A DNA stretch of 34,635 bases. Origin: a virus. The notes under the pieces were generated by a model, which was given only the letters and a program-made list of their open reading frames with translations, did no database searches and was not told where the DNA came from. The DNA lies in IMG/VR virus record IMGVR_UViG_3300012532_000009, positions 1-34,635 of that record, one strand, 5' to 3'. Each line of letters starts with the position of its first letter. The first letter of the stretch is position 1. Position numbers and translations under genes: made by a program. Positions 8,283 to 16,325 of this stretch are shown piece by piece.

Positions 8283-8726
8283 ATGGGTTTTCATGAAGCC
8301 GGCGCGCTATCTACGGCCCCTGCGGCTACGGCGGACACCGCGTATTTTAGCATCTGGAATGGCTCGGGCGGGGCGATCCGGGTGCGGGAGATCGGCGTGT
8401 ACAACACCGCCGCCACCGCCGGGAAACTTGCCATCAAGCGGATCACGGCCAGGGGAACCCAGACCGGGACCATTGCCTTTGAGAAGCTGGATGCGGGTGA
8501 CGTTGCGGTGACGGTTAACCTCGACTTCACCTATTCGGCGCAGCCCACGGTCTCCGGCGGGTATATCCGCCGCTCCCACATCGCCGCCGCCGTCGGGGCG
8601 GGTTTCGTATGGACGTGGTGGGCTGGCATGGGCCTGCGGGTCGAGAACGGTGCCGGGATAGCCATTGTGGTTCCAACCGCCGTAGCGGGGCCGGCTTGTG
8701 AGGTCTACGCGGTGATCGGCGAGTGA
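8283..8726 (+). CDS. Putative virion protein, beta-rich
   Basis: 147 aa, strong TAGGAGGAG ribosome site. The sequence alternates hydrophobic strands with Gly/Ala/Thr (AYFSIWNGSGGAIRVREIGV, GIAIVVPTAVAGPACEVYAV), similar in style to phage decoration or tail-surface proteins. Its stop overlaps the next gene's GTG (GTGA). No family recognised. Confidence 0.7.
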   Translation: MGFHEAGALSTAPAATADTAYFSIWNGSGGAIRVREIGVYNTAATAGKLAIKRITARGTQTGTIAFEKLDAGDVAVTVNLDFTYSAQPTVSGGYIRRSHIAAAVGAGFVWTWWAGMGLRVENGAGIAIVVPTAVAGPACEVYAVIGE

Positions 8727-9025
8727 GATACGTCTTTTCCCTCGCACCCAACGAAGAGTGGCGCTGGCCCTGTTTGGATAACGCCAACATCGTCTTTGCG
8801 TCGGCATCCTCCCGGGGTGCGGCAGCGCGGATCGCCATTTGGGTCGAGCGGGCCGGTGGTGCCATAGAACAACAGGATCGGGTGACTCTTTCGGCTCCTC
8901 ATTCGTGGTGGGCCGGGGCCCAGCAGCCGCTATGTGAGGACTTGTTCAAGAACGACGTCCTGGTCATCAAGGCAGAGGCCGGTATCGATACGATCGATGT
9001 AAGGGTCGACCTACTAGGGCGCTGA
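8723..9025 (+). CDS. Putative virion protein
   Basis: 100 aa from GTG 8723, coupled by GTGA overlap. Mixed alpha/beta composition with two Cys and several Trp. It belongs to the run of small genes between connector and major tail protein where phages usually keep stopper, tail-terminator or decoration genes, but I cannot assign it. Confidence 0.65.
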   Translation: MRYVFSLAPNEEWRWPCLDNANIVFASASSRGAAARIAIWVERAGGAIEQQDRVTLSAPHSWWAGAQQPLCEDLFKNDVLVIKAEAGIDTIDVRVDLLGR

Positions 9026-9032
9026 GGCAGCA

Positions 9033-9941
9033 GTGACTGCCCAAACCCCTACTCCTCGAGTATTCCCGAATACCAATACGCCCTGGCTCTTTGGTGGGGC
9101 CGGTACAGGGCCCACGCGGGACGCAGATCCTTCCGGTGGGGTCGAGCTAGCCAGGTGGCGGCTGCGTCCGCGCCGATACATGGAGTTCTCGCGGATCCTC
9201 GAGACGTTCGAGGTTCCGGCGGGACCGATAACGATCGTGCCCGGCGTCGCGGCTGCAGCGGGCGATGGGTTAGTGCCGACTCCCCGGTGGACGGTTATAG
9301 GCGTCCTGGCGACCGCGACGGGCGTCGGGTTAGCACCAACCGTAAATTGGACGGTAGTGCCCAGCGCGGCCACTGCCACGGCAGCTGGTTTGCCGCCGAC
9401 CATCATCGTGCCCATCACCATCGCGCCGGCGGCAGCGACCGCGGCGGGTGTCGGGCTAGTACCAACGGTGCGCGAGGCGGTGGTATCCCCGATCGCGCTT
9501 AGCACGGCTGCGGGATTGGCACCGACGCCGCGCTGGACCGTCATAGGAACGCTGGCAACGGCCACGGCCACTGGGTTGGCACCGACCATTCAGTGGGTAG
9601 TTCTTCCGGCTGCGGGGCTTGCAACGGGATCCGCGCTTGCCCCGACGCTGGTAACCGGTGGTGGGGCCATCACGATCCTTCCCGGTGCGGCAACGGCAAC
9701 GGCATTGGCGCTCACGCCGACCGTACTGGTGCCGATAGTGATCTTCCCCGGCGTGGCTTCGGCCAACGCCTCGGGTCTGATTCCGACAGTCGCGGGCACC
9801 GTGGTGGTATTCATCATCTCGGAGACAAGCGTCGTGACCGGGGGTGCTCCCTCGGGAGACAGCGAGACCGTATCGGAGACCGGCGTGGTATCAGGAGCAC
9901 CGGCGTCGGGACAGCAGGTAATCATCTCGGAAACCGGATAG
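9033..9941 (+). CDS. Tandem-repeat structural protein
   Basis: 302 aa, GTG start. Residues 1-64 are a unique N-terminal segment, possibly the anchor. Residues 65-260 are nine degenerate units of about 21 residues with core A-x-A-T-A-x-G-L-x-P-T followed by a hydrophobic strand (for example LATATGVGLAPTVNWTVVP). Residues 263-302 hold a second short repeat built on SETxVVxGAPxSG. There is no Cys and little charge. The regular strand-turn pattern suits an extended beta fold on the virion surface, such as a decoration or fibre protein. Similar Ala/Thr/Pro repeats occur in actinophage tail proteins; the exact role is unknown. Confidence 0.75.
   Translation: MTAQTPTPRVFPNTNTPWLFGGAGTGPTRDADPSGGVELARWRLRPRRYMEFSRILETFEVPAGPITIVPGVAAAAGDGLVPTPRWTVIGVLATATGVGLAPTVNWTVVPSAATATAAGLPPTIIVPITIAPAAATAAGVGLVPTVREAVVSPIALSTAAGLAPTPRWTVIGTLATATATGLAPTIQWVVLPAAGLATGSALAPTLVTGGGAITILPGAATATALALTPTVLVPIVIFPGVASANASGLIPTVAGTVVVFIISETSVVTGGAPSGDSETVSETGVVSGAPASGQQVIISETG
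9225..9812 (+). repeat. Degenerate ~63-bp coding repeats
   Basis: Nine diverged copies of a unit of about 63 bp encode the 21-residue motif of the 9033-9941 protein. Conservation is at protein level (GLxPT and ATAT) more than at DNA level, so the array is old rather than a recent slip expansion. Confidence 0.75.
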
Positions 9942-9950
9942 GAGGAAGGC

Positions 9951-10277
9951 ATGGCAACACTGACAACTGTTCCAATTACGCAAGCGGGGGTGAACCCCGG
10001 ATTCGTAGCAGCCAACGCTGGCGGGGACAAGGTAGTTCCCGGTGATACAACCTGGCTGCATGTAAGGAATGCCTCCGGCGTATCTGTCACCGTCACCATT
10101 ACGGCGGTGGGATCCTGCTCCGAGGGATTTTCTCATAGTTCAGTGGTCGTGGTCCCCGCCGGTGGTGATCAGGCAATTGGCCCGATCAAGTCTAAATTCG
10201 CCGGAGCTTCAGACGGGCTGGCGGCGGTCACTTACACCGCGGTGACCTCCGTTACCGTGGCGGCCTGCCGACTGTAA
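9951..10277 (+). CDS. Small virion protein before the tail tube gene
   Basis: 108 aa, ribosome site GGAGGAAGG. Beta-rich, with WLHVRNASGVSVTVTI and a Gly/Pro turn VVPAGGDQAIGPI, a pattern I associate with small phage head or tail proteins often found one gene upstream of the major tail protein. No enzyme motif. Context supports a structural role. Confidence 0.75.
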   Translation: MATLTTVPITQAGVNPGFVAANAGGDKVVPGDTTWLHVRNASGVSVTVTITAVGSCSEGFSHSSVVVVPAGGDQAIGPIKSKFAGASDGLAAVTYTAVTSVTVAACRL

Positions 10278-10300
10278 GGCGATTAGAGAGGAGGAATTAG

Positions 10301-10714
10301 ATGACCAAGTATCGCGGCGCAGATATCACCTTTGCGCGGAACACCACCGGCTCAACGTACGTGAACGTCACCCAGGTTTTGGAGCTGGGTGCTCCGGGGT
10401 TCTCTCGGAGCACGATTGATGCGACTGCATACGGTAATACGTGGAACGATTACCTTCCGCAGTTGAACGATGGCGACGAGTTCACCATGAAGCTGGCGTT
10501 CGACCCAGCCGATGCTCAGCACCTCGCGCTCAAGGGCGATGTGGACGCGGGGCTGGTGAAAAAATTTCATCTGGTGAACACAGCCATCACCCCTACGCGG
10601 ACGCTGGAAATCTCGGCCATCCCGATCAACTGGAGCGAGGGCGGCGAGAAGGATGGGGTCTACGCGATGTCCACCACGTGGAAGATCGTGAACCCGGGTG
10701 TTGTGATCGTATGA
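10301..10714 (+). CDS. Major tail protein (tail tube)
   Basis: 137 aa, ribosome site GAGGAGG. It opens with an ADITF segment and has LGAPGFSRSTIDATAY, then LNDGDEFTMKLAFDPAD, then WKIVNPGVVIV, the standard order of strands in short siphophage tube proteins. Location just before the G/G-T chaperone genes is diagnostic. It polymerises into the tail tube. Confidence 0.87.
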   Translation: MTKYRGADITFARNTTGSTYVNVTQVLELGAPGFSRSTIDATAYGNTWNDYLPQLNDGDEFTMKLAFDPADAQHLALKGDVDAGLVKKFHLVNTAITPTRTLEISAIPINWSEGGEKDGVYAMSTTWKIVNPGVVIV

Positions 10715-10839
10715 GCCTGACGAGGGACAAAGAGCGGAGGCGCGAACAGTATCGTCAATACCACCGGGCGCACTGTGAAGCCAGACGCGAGCAGTCTCGT
10801 CAATACTATTGGGCATATCGAACAGACTGGAGGGGCTAA
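10711..10839 (+). pseudogene. Short basic ORF, likely remnant of a homing nuclease
   Basis: 42 codons, ATGA overlap with the tail protein stop and TAATG overlap with the next gene. The protein is almost only a basic, Tyr-rich helix (RREQYRQYHRAH, then RREQSRQYYWAYR). The same spaced Tyr/Arg pattern occurs in the DNA-binding stretch of the intact HNH gene at 23079-23642, yet here the Cys/His nuclease core is absent. I read it as the leftover of an inserted nuclease; a functional micro-protein cannot be ruled out. Confidence 0.5.
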
Positions 10840-11207
10840 TGGGGCTTACGAGAGAGCAGATCCTTGCCACCCGGAATCGGCGCAAGCCCATCCCGGTGGA
10901 GGTTCCCGAGTGGGGTGGCACCGTGTATATCAAGGTGCTCTCTGTGGGCGATCAGGTTGCGATGTCCTCAAACGGCCACAAGGAGGCCGAATTGCCGGTG
11001 TGGCTGCTGGCCGGCTGCCTCGTCTCGGAAGACGGGAAGAGACTGTTCACCGACGAGGATATACCCGCCCTGCTCGAGGAAGAGTTCCCCATCATCATGC
11101 GGGTGTTCAGCGAGGCGGCGCGGCACAACGGCCTCTCCACGAAGGAGCTGGATGAGGCGATGCAGTCTTTCGGGACAACCCAGGCCGGCGATTCCTCTTC
11201 CGAGTAG
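10839..11207 (+). CDS. Tail assembly chaperone (gpG-like)
   Basis: 122 aa from ATG 10839 with GGAGGGG upstream. It lies between the tube protein and the tape measure, as in lambda-like phages. It starts TREQILATRNRRKPIPVEVPEWGG and carries acidic helices to the C-terminus (STKELDEAMQSF). It should bind the tape measure with the G-T fusion while the tube grows and is not kept in the virion. The frame ends at 11205-11207 inside the segment where the T frame is already open. Confidence 0.83.
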   Translation: MGLTREQILATRNRRKPIPVEVPEWGGTVYIKVLSVGDQVAMSSNGHKEAELPVWLLAGCLVSEDGKRLFTDEDIPALLEEEFPIIMRVFSEAARHNGLSTKELDEAMQSFGTTQAGDSSSE

Positions 11208-11518
11208 CGCTCGCCCTGGGTATTCCCGCATACACCCTTGCCGAGGAGATGATCTCAGCCGAGCTCACGGAATGGGCTGCCTATGAACAGGTGGCGGGGC
11301 CCATCATCGTCCATGAGCACGTCGATGTCGCTGCGGCCATCATCGGCACGCTGATCGCTCGGCTCGGAGGAGACAAGCGAACCCGGCCGGAAGACCTGAT
11401 CCCGAAGTGGGGCACGATATCATCTCCCGCTGACGGATGGGCGGCGCTGGAAAGGATGGCCCGCAAATCTTCGCCTACCAGCGATAGCGGCAGTTCTGGC
11501 ATAGCCACTTCTTCTTGA
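11156..11518 (+). CDS. Tail assembly chaperone T segment, expressed by -1 frameshift from G
   Basis: The frame is open from 11156 (after TGA 11153-11155) to TGA 11516-11518. Conserved-looking T sequence begins well before the first ATG at 11249: RFLFRVALALGIP, then AEEMISAELTEWAAYEQV, which matches the usual gpT start with an AEFTEW-type motif. Because no good start precedes this sequence, it is most likely made as a G-T fusion by a -1 slip between 11156 and 11204. No textbook XXXYYYZ heptamer is present; TCTTTCGGG at 11166-11174, where a Phe tRNA could re-pair from TTC to TTT, is my best candidate. Confidence 0.72.
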   Translation, partial: GDAVFRDNPGRRFLFRVALALGIPAYTLAEEMISAELTEWAAYEQVAGPIIVHEHVDVAAAIIGTLIARLGGDKRTRPEDLIPKWGTISSPADGWAALERMARKSSPTSDSGSSGIATSS

Positions 11519-11663
11519 AGGCGTACCAGATAGCCACGACCGGGATGAGCGCGGCCGTGCGATTCAGCTCCTCGCGCTCCACGTCGGAAGAGCCACAGGT
11601 CGGGCAACGTGGCGTGTATTGCTTCTTGAGTTGTGCCTGGGGGTCAACTGCGAATCCCATCAT
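11475..11663 (-). CDS. Zinc-ribbon protein encoded against the late operon
   Basis: 62 aa on the minus strand. Two CxxC knuckles (CPTC near residue 20 and CQNC at about 55-58) flank a hydrophobic segment TAALIPVVAIWYAF; it ends CRYRW, typical of zinc-ribbon domains. The ribosome site reads GGGAGGAGAC just before the start, as strong as any in the genome. Its 3' end overlaps the T segment by 44 bases in antisense. Upstream (11664-11735) is a short non-coding gap with a perfect palindrome TGTAATTACA at 11699-11708. The opposite orientation suggests expression separate from late genes, perhaps in the lysogen. Confidence 0.72.
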   Translation of the reverse strand: MMGFAVDPQAQLKKQYTPRCPTCGSSDVEREELNRTAALIPVVAIWYAFKKKWLCQNCRYRW

Positions 11664-11735
11664 GTCTCCTCCCTAGCTCATAGCGTAGACCCTCATCCTG
11701 TAATTACACACTGCCGATGATGAAGGAGGCGGGGC

Positions 11736-12062
11736 ATGCCCCAGGGCAATGACTTTGTTGTGGTCAAGAACGACTTCCCGAAGATCGCGGCAGAGCTCCA
11801 TGAGGGAGGCCGCCTAGCCGAGGATCACGCGGCCGCTCAGATCGTGGCCAAGGCCCAGGCTGCTGCACCAGTCCTGACGGGCAAGCTACGTAGTTCCCTT
11901 CGGCATGAAGGCGGTGAGGTGTTCACCGACGTCTCATATTCGCGCCATCAGGAATACGGGACTCGGAAGATGCAGGCTCACCCATTCTTCTTCCGCGCCG
12001 TGGAGGAGCAGGCCAGGCTGTTCGAGTTGGAGCTGTTTGCCATCTTGAAGAGGCGCGGCTAG
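11736..12062 (+). CDS. HK97 gp10-like tail/neck protein
   Basis: 108 aa, ribosome site GAAGGAGGC. The VLTGKLRSSLRHEGG motif, then YSRHQEYGTRKMQAHPFFFRA, is the hallmark of the HK97 gp10-like family, which acts at the head-tail joint or tail completion. In most phages this gene precedes the major tail protein; here it follows the chaperones. Family call is good, position is unusual. Confidence 0.85.
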   Translation: MPQGNDFVVVKNDFPKIAAELHEGGRLAEDHAAAQIVAKAQAAAPVLTGKLRSSLRHEGGEVFTDVSYSRHQEYGTRKMQAHPFFFRAVEEQARLFELELFAILKRRG

Positions 12063-13759
12063 TGCCTACAGCGATTCTGCGAGCAGTCGCTAAGGCTGAG
12101 ACCGCCCAGGCTGAAGCGAAGCTGACCACTCTGGGCAAGAAGATCAATGCCATCGGCACGGCTGGTGGCAAGAAGATGTCGGCATTCGGTGTGGCCGCAC
12201 GGCTAGGGTTCGCCGCTGCCGGCGTGGCCGCGCTCGCCTTCGCCGCCAAGTCGGTGAAGAGCTACCAGGAGCATCAGGTTGCGATAAATCAGCTGCAGAA
12301 CGTCTTGAAGAACAGCCCCAAGTTGGCCAGTGCCACGACCGCGGAATTCGAGAAGCAGGCCACGGCCTTACAGAAACTCACCGGCTTCCAAGACGAGGAG
12401 ATCCTCGCGGCTGATACCGTCCTCGCCCGATTCAACCTCACGGCGAAACAGCTCCACGAGGTTACGCCGCTGGTACTGGATTATGCCAGGGCCACTGGCA
12501 AGGATGCGAACGAGGCTGCGGGGCTGATTGGGCGGGCCCTGCTGGGGAATGCGCGGGCGCTGAAGCTGGTCGGTATCAACTTCAAGGCCACCGGGGACAC
12601 GGCCAAAGACACGGCCAAGATCATGGACCTCCTCCGGGGCAAGGTGGGAGGGACAGCCGAGGCATTCGGCAAGACAGCGGTGGGCAAGGTGGCCATCCTG
12701 AAAGCCGAGTTCGATGACTTCCAGGAGGTCGTCGGCAAGCTGGTGACCGATGCGCTGGTGCCGGTCATAGGGTTCATGAACAAGTTCCTCGGCGTCATCA
12801 ATGTTCTCCCCGGTCCAATAAGGGCAGGAGTGGTCATCACCGTGGGCCTCACCGGGGCCTTCGTGGGACTAGGATTGGCCCTACGCGTCCTCCGTACCTC
12901 TCTTGCCGAGTTCAGAGTCGGCCTAGGTACTACCGCTGCGGCCGAGGGAACCGCAGCAGGTGCCACCACTGGCATGACTGGGGCACTGGGCGGCCTGCGA
13001 GCCGGGCTGCTGACGACTACTACGGCGGGGCTCGGGCTTGCTGGTGCAATCGCCCTCATCGGACTTGGAACAAGCGAGGCGATCGGCGGCCAAAAACGCC
13101 ACGCCGAGCACATTCGGGCTGTAAGCGTTGAGGAGCAGAAGCTCACTGCTGCGCTGAATGCCGGGAAGATCAGCCTGCGAGATGTGACCTCCGCAGCCGG
13201 GGGCAATCAGGCAGCACTGAAGAAGGTCGCCGCCGCCGCCGGCATAGCGGTCGATGTCACGGAGAAGTTCACACCCGACACCTGGCATCTACGCGAGGCA
13301 CTCGCAGCGGTTGGGAAGACGGCCCCCAAGACGCCGAATGCTATCACCGCGACTGGCGACGCCGCGGCGGCAGCCGCTCCACACATCAGGAGCGCTGCAG
13401 ATGTTCTGGATTACTACGCCCGCATCGCTGCCAGTGTCAAAGCCGTAAGGTTCCTCGGCGGTATCCCCGGGCATACTCAGCGAGCCCACCGGGCCCAGCA
13501 TGGCGGCTTCTACCGTGGCCTCACTCTCGTTGGAGAGGAGGGGCCCGAACTGGTCAACTTCGGTCGGTCTGGGGCCTATGTCCACACGAATACACAGACC
13601 CGGGCAATGGAGACGGTCATCCCATCGGGCGCGGCGTCGGCCGGCAGTTCCATCTCAGGCGACATCATTCTCCAGGTCGGTGAGAGGGAACTCGGGCGCA
13701 TCTCCCGAGATGCCTTGCTCAAGCTGAAGCCCTCGAGGGTGAACCTGGGGTTAGCTTAA
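12062..13759 (+). CDS. Tape measure protein
   Basis: 565 aa, GTG start overlapping the previous stop. Ala/Lys-rich helices at the N-terminus are followed by hydrophobic stretches near residues 40-62, 262-285 and 325-345, and a C-terminal LTLVGEEGPELVNFG motif typical of tape measure proteins. By the usual rule of about 0.15 nm of tail per residue it predicts a tail near 85 nm, short for an actinophage siphovirus. It sets tail length and may help DNA cross the membrane. Confidence 0.93.
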   Translation: MPTAILRAVAKAETAQAEAKLTTLGKKINAIGTAGGKKMSAFGVAARLGFAAAGVAALAFAAKSVKSYQEHQVAINQLQNVLKNSPKLASATTAEFEKQATALQKLTGFQDEEILAADTVLARFNLTAKQLHEVTPLVLDYARATGKDANEAAGLIGRALLGNARALKLVGINFKATGDTAKDTAKIMDLLRGKVGGTAEAFGKTAVGKVAILKAEFDDFQEVVGKLVTDALVPVIGFMNKFLGVINVLPGPIRAGVVITVGLTGAFVGLGLALRVLRTSLAEFRVGLGTTAAAEGTAAGATTGMTGALGGLRAGLLTTTTAGLGLAGAIALIGLGTSEAIGGQKRHAEHIRAVSVEEQKLTAALNAGKISLRDVTSAAGGNQAALKKVAAAAGIAVDVTEKFTPDTWHLREALAAVGKTAPKTPNAITATGDAAAAAAPHIRSAADVLDYYARIAASVKAVRFLGGIPGHTQRAHRAQHGGFYRGLTLVGEEGPELVNFGRSGAYVHTNTQTRAMETVIPSGAASAGSSISGDIILQVGERELGRISRDALLKLKPSRVNLGLA

Positions 13760-15615
13760 TGCCCATGCCCACCCTTGTGGTGGAGATCGACTGGACCTCC
13801 AACCCACTGGATCTTCCCTCCAACTGGACGGACGTAACGTCCCGCGTTAGGGGATTCTCCTTCAACTACGGTCGTCAGCGCGAGCTGGATCGCACCGAAG
13901 TGGGGTCGGGGACGATCGTATTCAAGAACTTGGATCGCGCCCTGGATCCTTCTCACACGGGGAGTCCGTACTACCCCAACGTCGTCCCCATGCGGCACGT
14001 CCGTATCCAGGCCACCCACCACGGAACAACCTACGCCGTCGCTCGCGGATTCATCCGCTCATTTCCCCAAACCTGGCCCGGAAAGGTCGGGGCCGAGGTG
14101 GCGGTGGAGTTCGAGGACGCCTTCTCCGTCCTGGCCCGCACGGACCTCACGGCGTATTCGGCGGAAGTCCTTGCTGACAACCCACTGGCCTACTGGAGAC
14201 ACCGGGAATCTTTGGGAACCACAGCGCTGGATGAGGCGGGGAACTCCGCGGGGCCGTTCAACGGAACCTATACGGCTGGCGTCACCCTGGGCGCGGCGGG
14301 GCCGCTATACGGCGGCAGCACGGCCGTGGATGTCAATGGCAGTACCGGCTATGTGGACGCCGGAGCCCCGGTGCCGCTGAGGCTTACCGGGCCGATGACC
14401 GCGGAGGCATGGGTTAGGGCAGATACGTCGCCCGGCCTGGCTAGCATCGCTGGCTATGCCGACGAATCCATCACCCCGGTCCAGCTGGCCTTCTTCCTGT
14501 TCTCGGTCAATGCTGGCTATCCCACGTTGCAGTGGGGTGCGAATAGTACGTTCCAGAGCGTCAGCGCATCCTCCTCCATCGGCACGGGTAGCTGGCATCA
14601 TGTGGCCGCAATTCGAGATGTCCAGGTGGTCAGGCTGTACATCGACGGACAGCTAGCCGGATCAGCGACAGCGGATACCAGTGTGAGGACGGGAACCACG
14701 GCCAAGCTATTCCTCGGCGCCGACTGGTCGGGAAGCGCGGCGACCCATTTCTTCGATGGCCAGATTGCCCATGTGGCCATCTACGATTATGCGCTCTCGC
14801 CCGACCGGATCAGTGCCCATTACGCGGCCAAGCACGACACCCTCGTCGCTCAGAGAACCGACCTCGCCATCGGTAGAATGCTCGACGCGGCGGGGTGGCC
14901 CGCGGCACTCAGAGACCTACGTGTCGGACGAAGCACCCTCGTTGAGAACACCCCGAATGGGCCGGTTCTAGATTGGTTGCTGAAAGCCGCGGAGGAGTCC
15001 GAGGGGGGGTTCCTCTTCGTCCAACCAGACGGGAAGATCACATTCCGCCAGCGCCTCGACCCCTTTGCCTCTCAAGGCACTTATGGGGACGGCCCGGGTG
15101 AGCTGGGGATGCAGGACCTGTCCCTCGATTACGGCGACGACCAGTTGTGGACCGTGGTGGAAGGCACCCCCTTCGGCGGGGTGGCCACGCAGGTGGAGGA
15201 TGTTACCGCCAGTACTAAATACGGTCGGCGGTGGCTGTCGATTTCGGGCATCTTCTTGAATGCGCTGGACATGTGGGATCGGATCAACGCCCTGCTGCAG
15301 AGATTCTCCACCCCCCGCCTACGCCCCGAGAGCCTAGTGATGCGGCTGGGTGCTACATCCTCCGACGCGGCTTGGAACCAGGCATTGGCACGGTGGCTTA
15401 CGGCCGTGATAACGGTGAACCGCCGGCCCCCTGGGGGAGGGGCGGCCATCAGCATGCCCTCGCGGATCATCGGGGTATCGCACGACGTGGGTCCGTCTGT
15501 GTGGCAAACGACCTTCAACCTCATGTCCGCGCAGGACACCGTATCCACGGACTTCTGGGTTCTGGGAACGGCCGGGGCTTCGGAACTCGGCCAGACCACG
15601 AGATTGGGCTATTAG
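13759..15615 (+). CDS. Minor tail / tail-tip protein with LamG-like lectin insert
   Basis: 618 aa, TAATG coupling to the tape measure gene. Residues 1-133 look like the distal-tail type N-terminus (RELDRTEVGSGTIVFKNLDR). Residues ~134-357 form a LamG/concanavalin-like module: NPLAYWRHRES, GYVDAGAPVPL, MTAEAWVRAD, WHHVAAIRD, LYIDGQLAG and FDGQIAHVAIYDYALS occur in the order seen in laminin-G domains. Residues ~360-618 return to tail-tip-like sequence. The insert probably binds host surface glycan. The central fold call is strong; the ligand is unknown. Confidence 0.87.
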   Translation: MPMPTLVVEIDWTSNPLDLPSNWTDVTSRVRGFSFNYGRQRELDRTEVGSGTIVFKNLDRALDPSHTGSPYYPNVVPMRHVRIQATHHGTTYAVARGFIRSFPQTWPGKVGAEVAVEFEDAFSVLARTDLTAYSAEVLADNPLAYWRHRESLGTTALDEAGNSAGPFNGTYTAGVTLGAAGPLYGGSTAVDVNGSTGYVDAGAPVPLRLTGPMTAEAWVRADTSPGLASIAGYADESITPVQLAFFLFSVNAGYPTLQWGANSTFQSVSASSSIGTGSWHHVAAIRDVQVVRLYIDGQLAGSATADTSVRTGTTAKLFLGADWSGSAATHFFDGQIAHVAIYDYALSPDRISAHYAAKHDTLVAQRTDLAIGRMLDAAGWPAALRDLRVGRSTLVENTPNGPVLDWLLKAAEESEGGFLFVQPDGKITFRQRLDPFASQGTYGDGPGELGMQDLSLDYGDDQLWTVVEGTPFGGVATQVEDVTASTKYGRRWLSISGIFLNALDMWDRINALLQRFSTPRLRPESLVMRLGATSSDAAWNQALARWLTAVITVNRRPPGGGAAISMPSRIIGVSHDVGPSVWQTTFNLMSAQDTVSTDFWVLGTAGASELGQTTRLGY

Positions 15616-16104
15616 ATGGCGAAGATATGGACACCCCTGAGAACGTGGGCGACCGGCGAGCTTTCCACCGCGGCCATGTTCAACGCGCAGCTCCGCGACA
15701 ATCTTGACTACACGGGCGACATTGCCTACGTTGAGTTCACCGCAGATGTGAGCGTTACGGGCACGGCCTTTGTAGACGTGGTTTCTTCGGGAGCGATCAC
15801 CTATGCGGCCACGCCGATCATGATCGAGTTCTACGCACGTGCAGTGGGGGCCGGTGGGTCGGGGGGTTTGACCTTGAACCTGCGGGACTCCACCACGGAC
15901 TTGGGCAAGTTCTTCGGACTCTCCACCAGCGGGATCGCCAATGGGGTCTATGTAGCCAGGAAGCTAACCCCCAGCGCCGCTTCTCACACCTATGTCATCA
16001 GCGCCCAGAATGTCATATCCCAGACATCCACCGTCTACGCCGGCGCGGGTGGGGCAGGGAACTACATGCCGGGGTTTATCCGCATCCGGGGTATTCCCTC
16101 GTGA
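15616..16104 (+). CDS. Minor tail protein
   Basis: 162 aa. The N-terminus (WTPLRTWATGELSTAAMFNAQLRDNL) is the common opening of small actinophage tail proteins that dock on the tail tip; the rest is a beta-rich, Gly/Ala/Thr domain that may be exposed. It directly precedes the lysis genes. Confidence 0.75.
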   Translation: MAKIWTPLRTWATGELSTAAMFNAQLRDNLDYTGDIAYVEFTADVSVTGTAFVDVVSSGAITYAATPIMIEFYARAVGAGGSGGLTLNLRDSTTDLGKFFGLSTSGIANGVYVARKLTPSAASHTYVISAQNVISQTSTVYAGAGGAGNYMPGFIRIRGIPS

Positions 16105-16325
16105 ACCTCGCCGAAGCACTTACCGAACTAAACGATGCGCGCAACCAGCTGCAAGACTCGTTGGCGGGGCCGAGTACCGACTCCGTTCTGATCCGCCGAG
16201 CCTGTCGGGTGATCCTTCGCCTCTGCGCGGTGGTGTTCGTTGTGGCCGGGGGGCTCAGGGATACCCGCGTGGATTTACAACAATTGCGCGCCGACTTCGA
16301 CACCTACGTGTCAAGCCATCCGTGA
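16101..16325 (+). CDS. Small helical protein before the lysin
   Basis: 74 aa, GTG 16101 coupled by GTGA. Two amphipathic helices surround a hydrophobic stretch RVILRLCAVVFVVAGGL that might cross the membrane. No family recognised. Position between tail and lysin leaves both tail chaperone-like and lysis roles open. Confidence 0.6.
   Translation: MNLAEALTELNDARNQLQDSLAGPSTDSVLIRRACRVILRLCAVVFVVAGGLRDTRVDLQQLRADFDTYVSSHP

Noticed and set aside
11699-11708. Perfect palindrome TGTAATTACA as an operator
   Set aside because: A single 10-bp copy; noted with the zinc-ribbon gene but too weak to list as a regulatory site.
12481-13206. 241-codon minus-strand ORF opposite the tape measure gene
   Set aside because: Ser/Pro/Ala-rich shadow of an Ala-rich helix-coding gene; no domain and no ribosome site.
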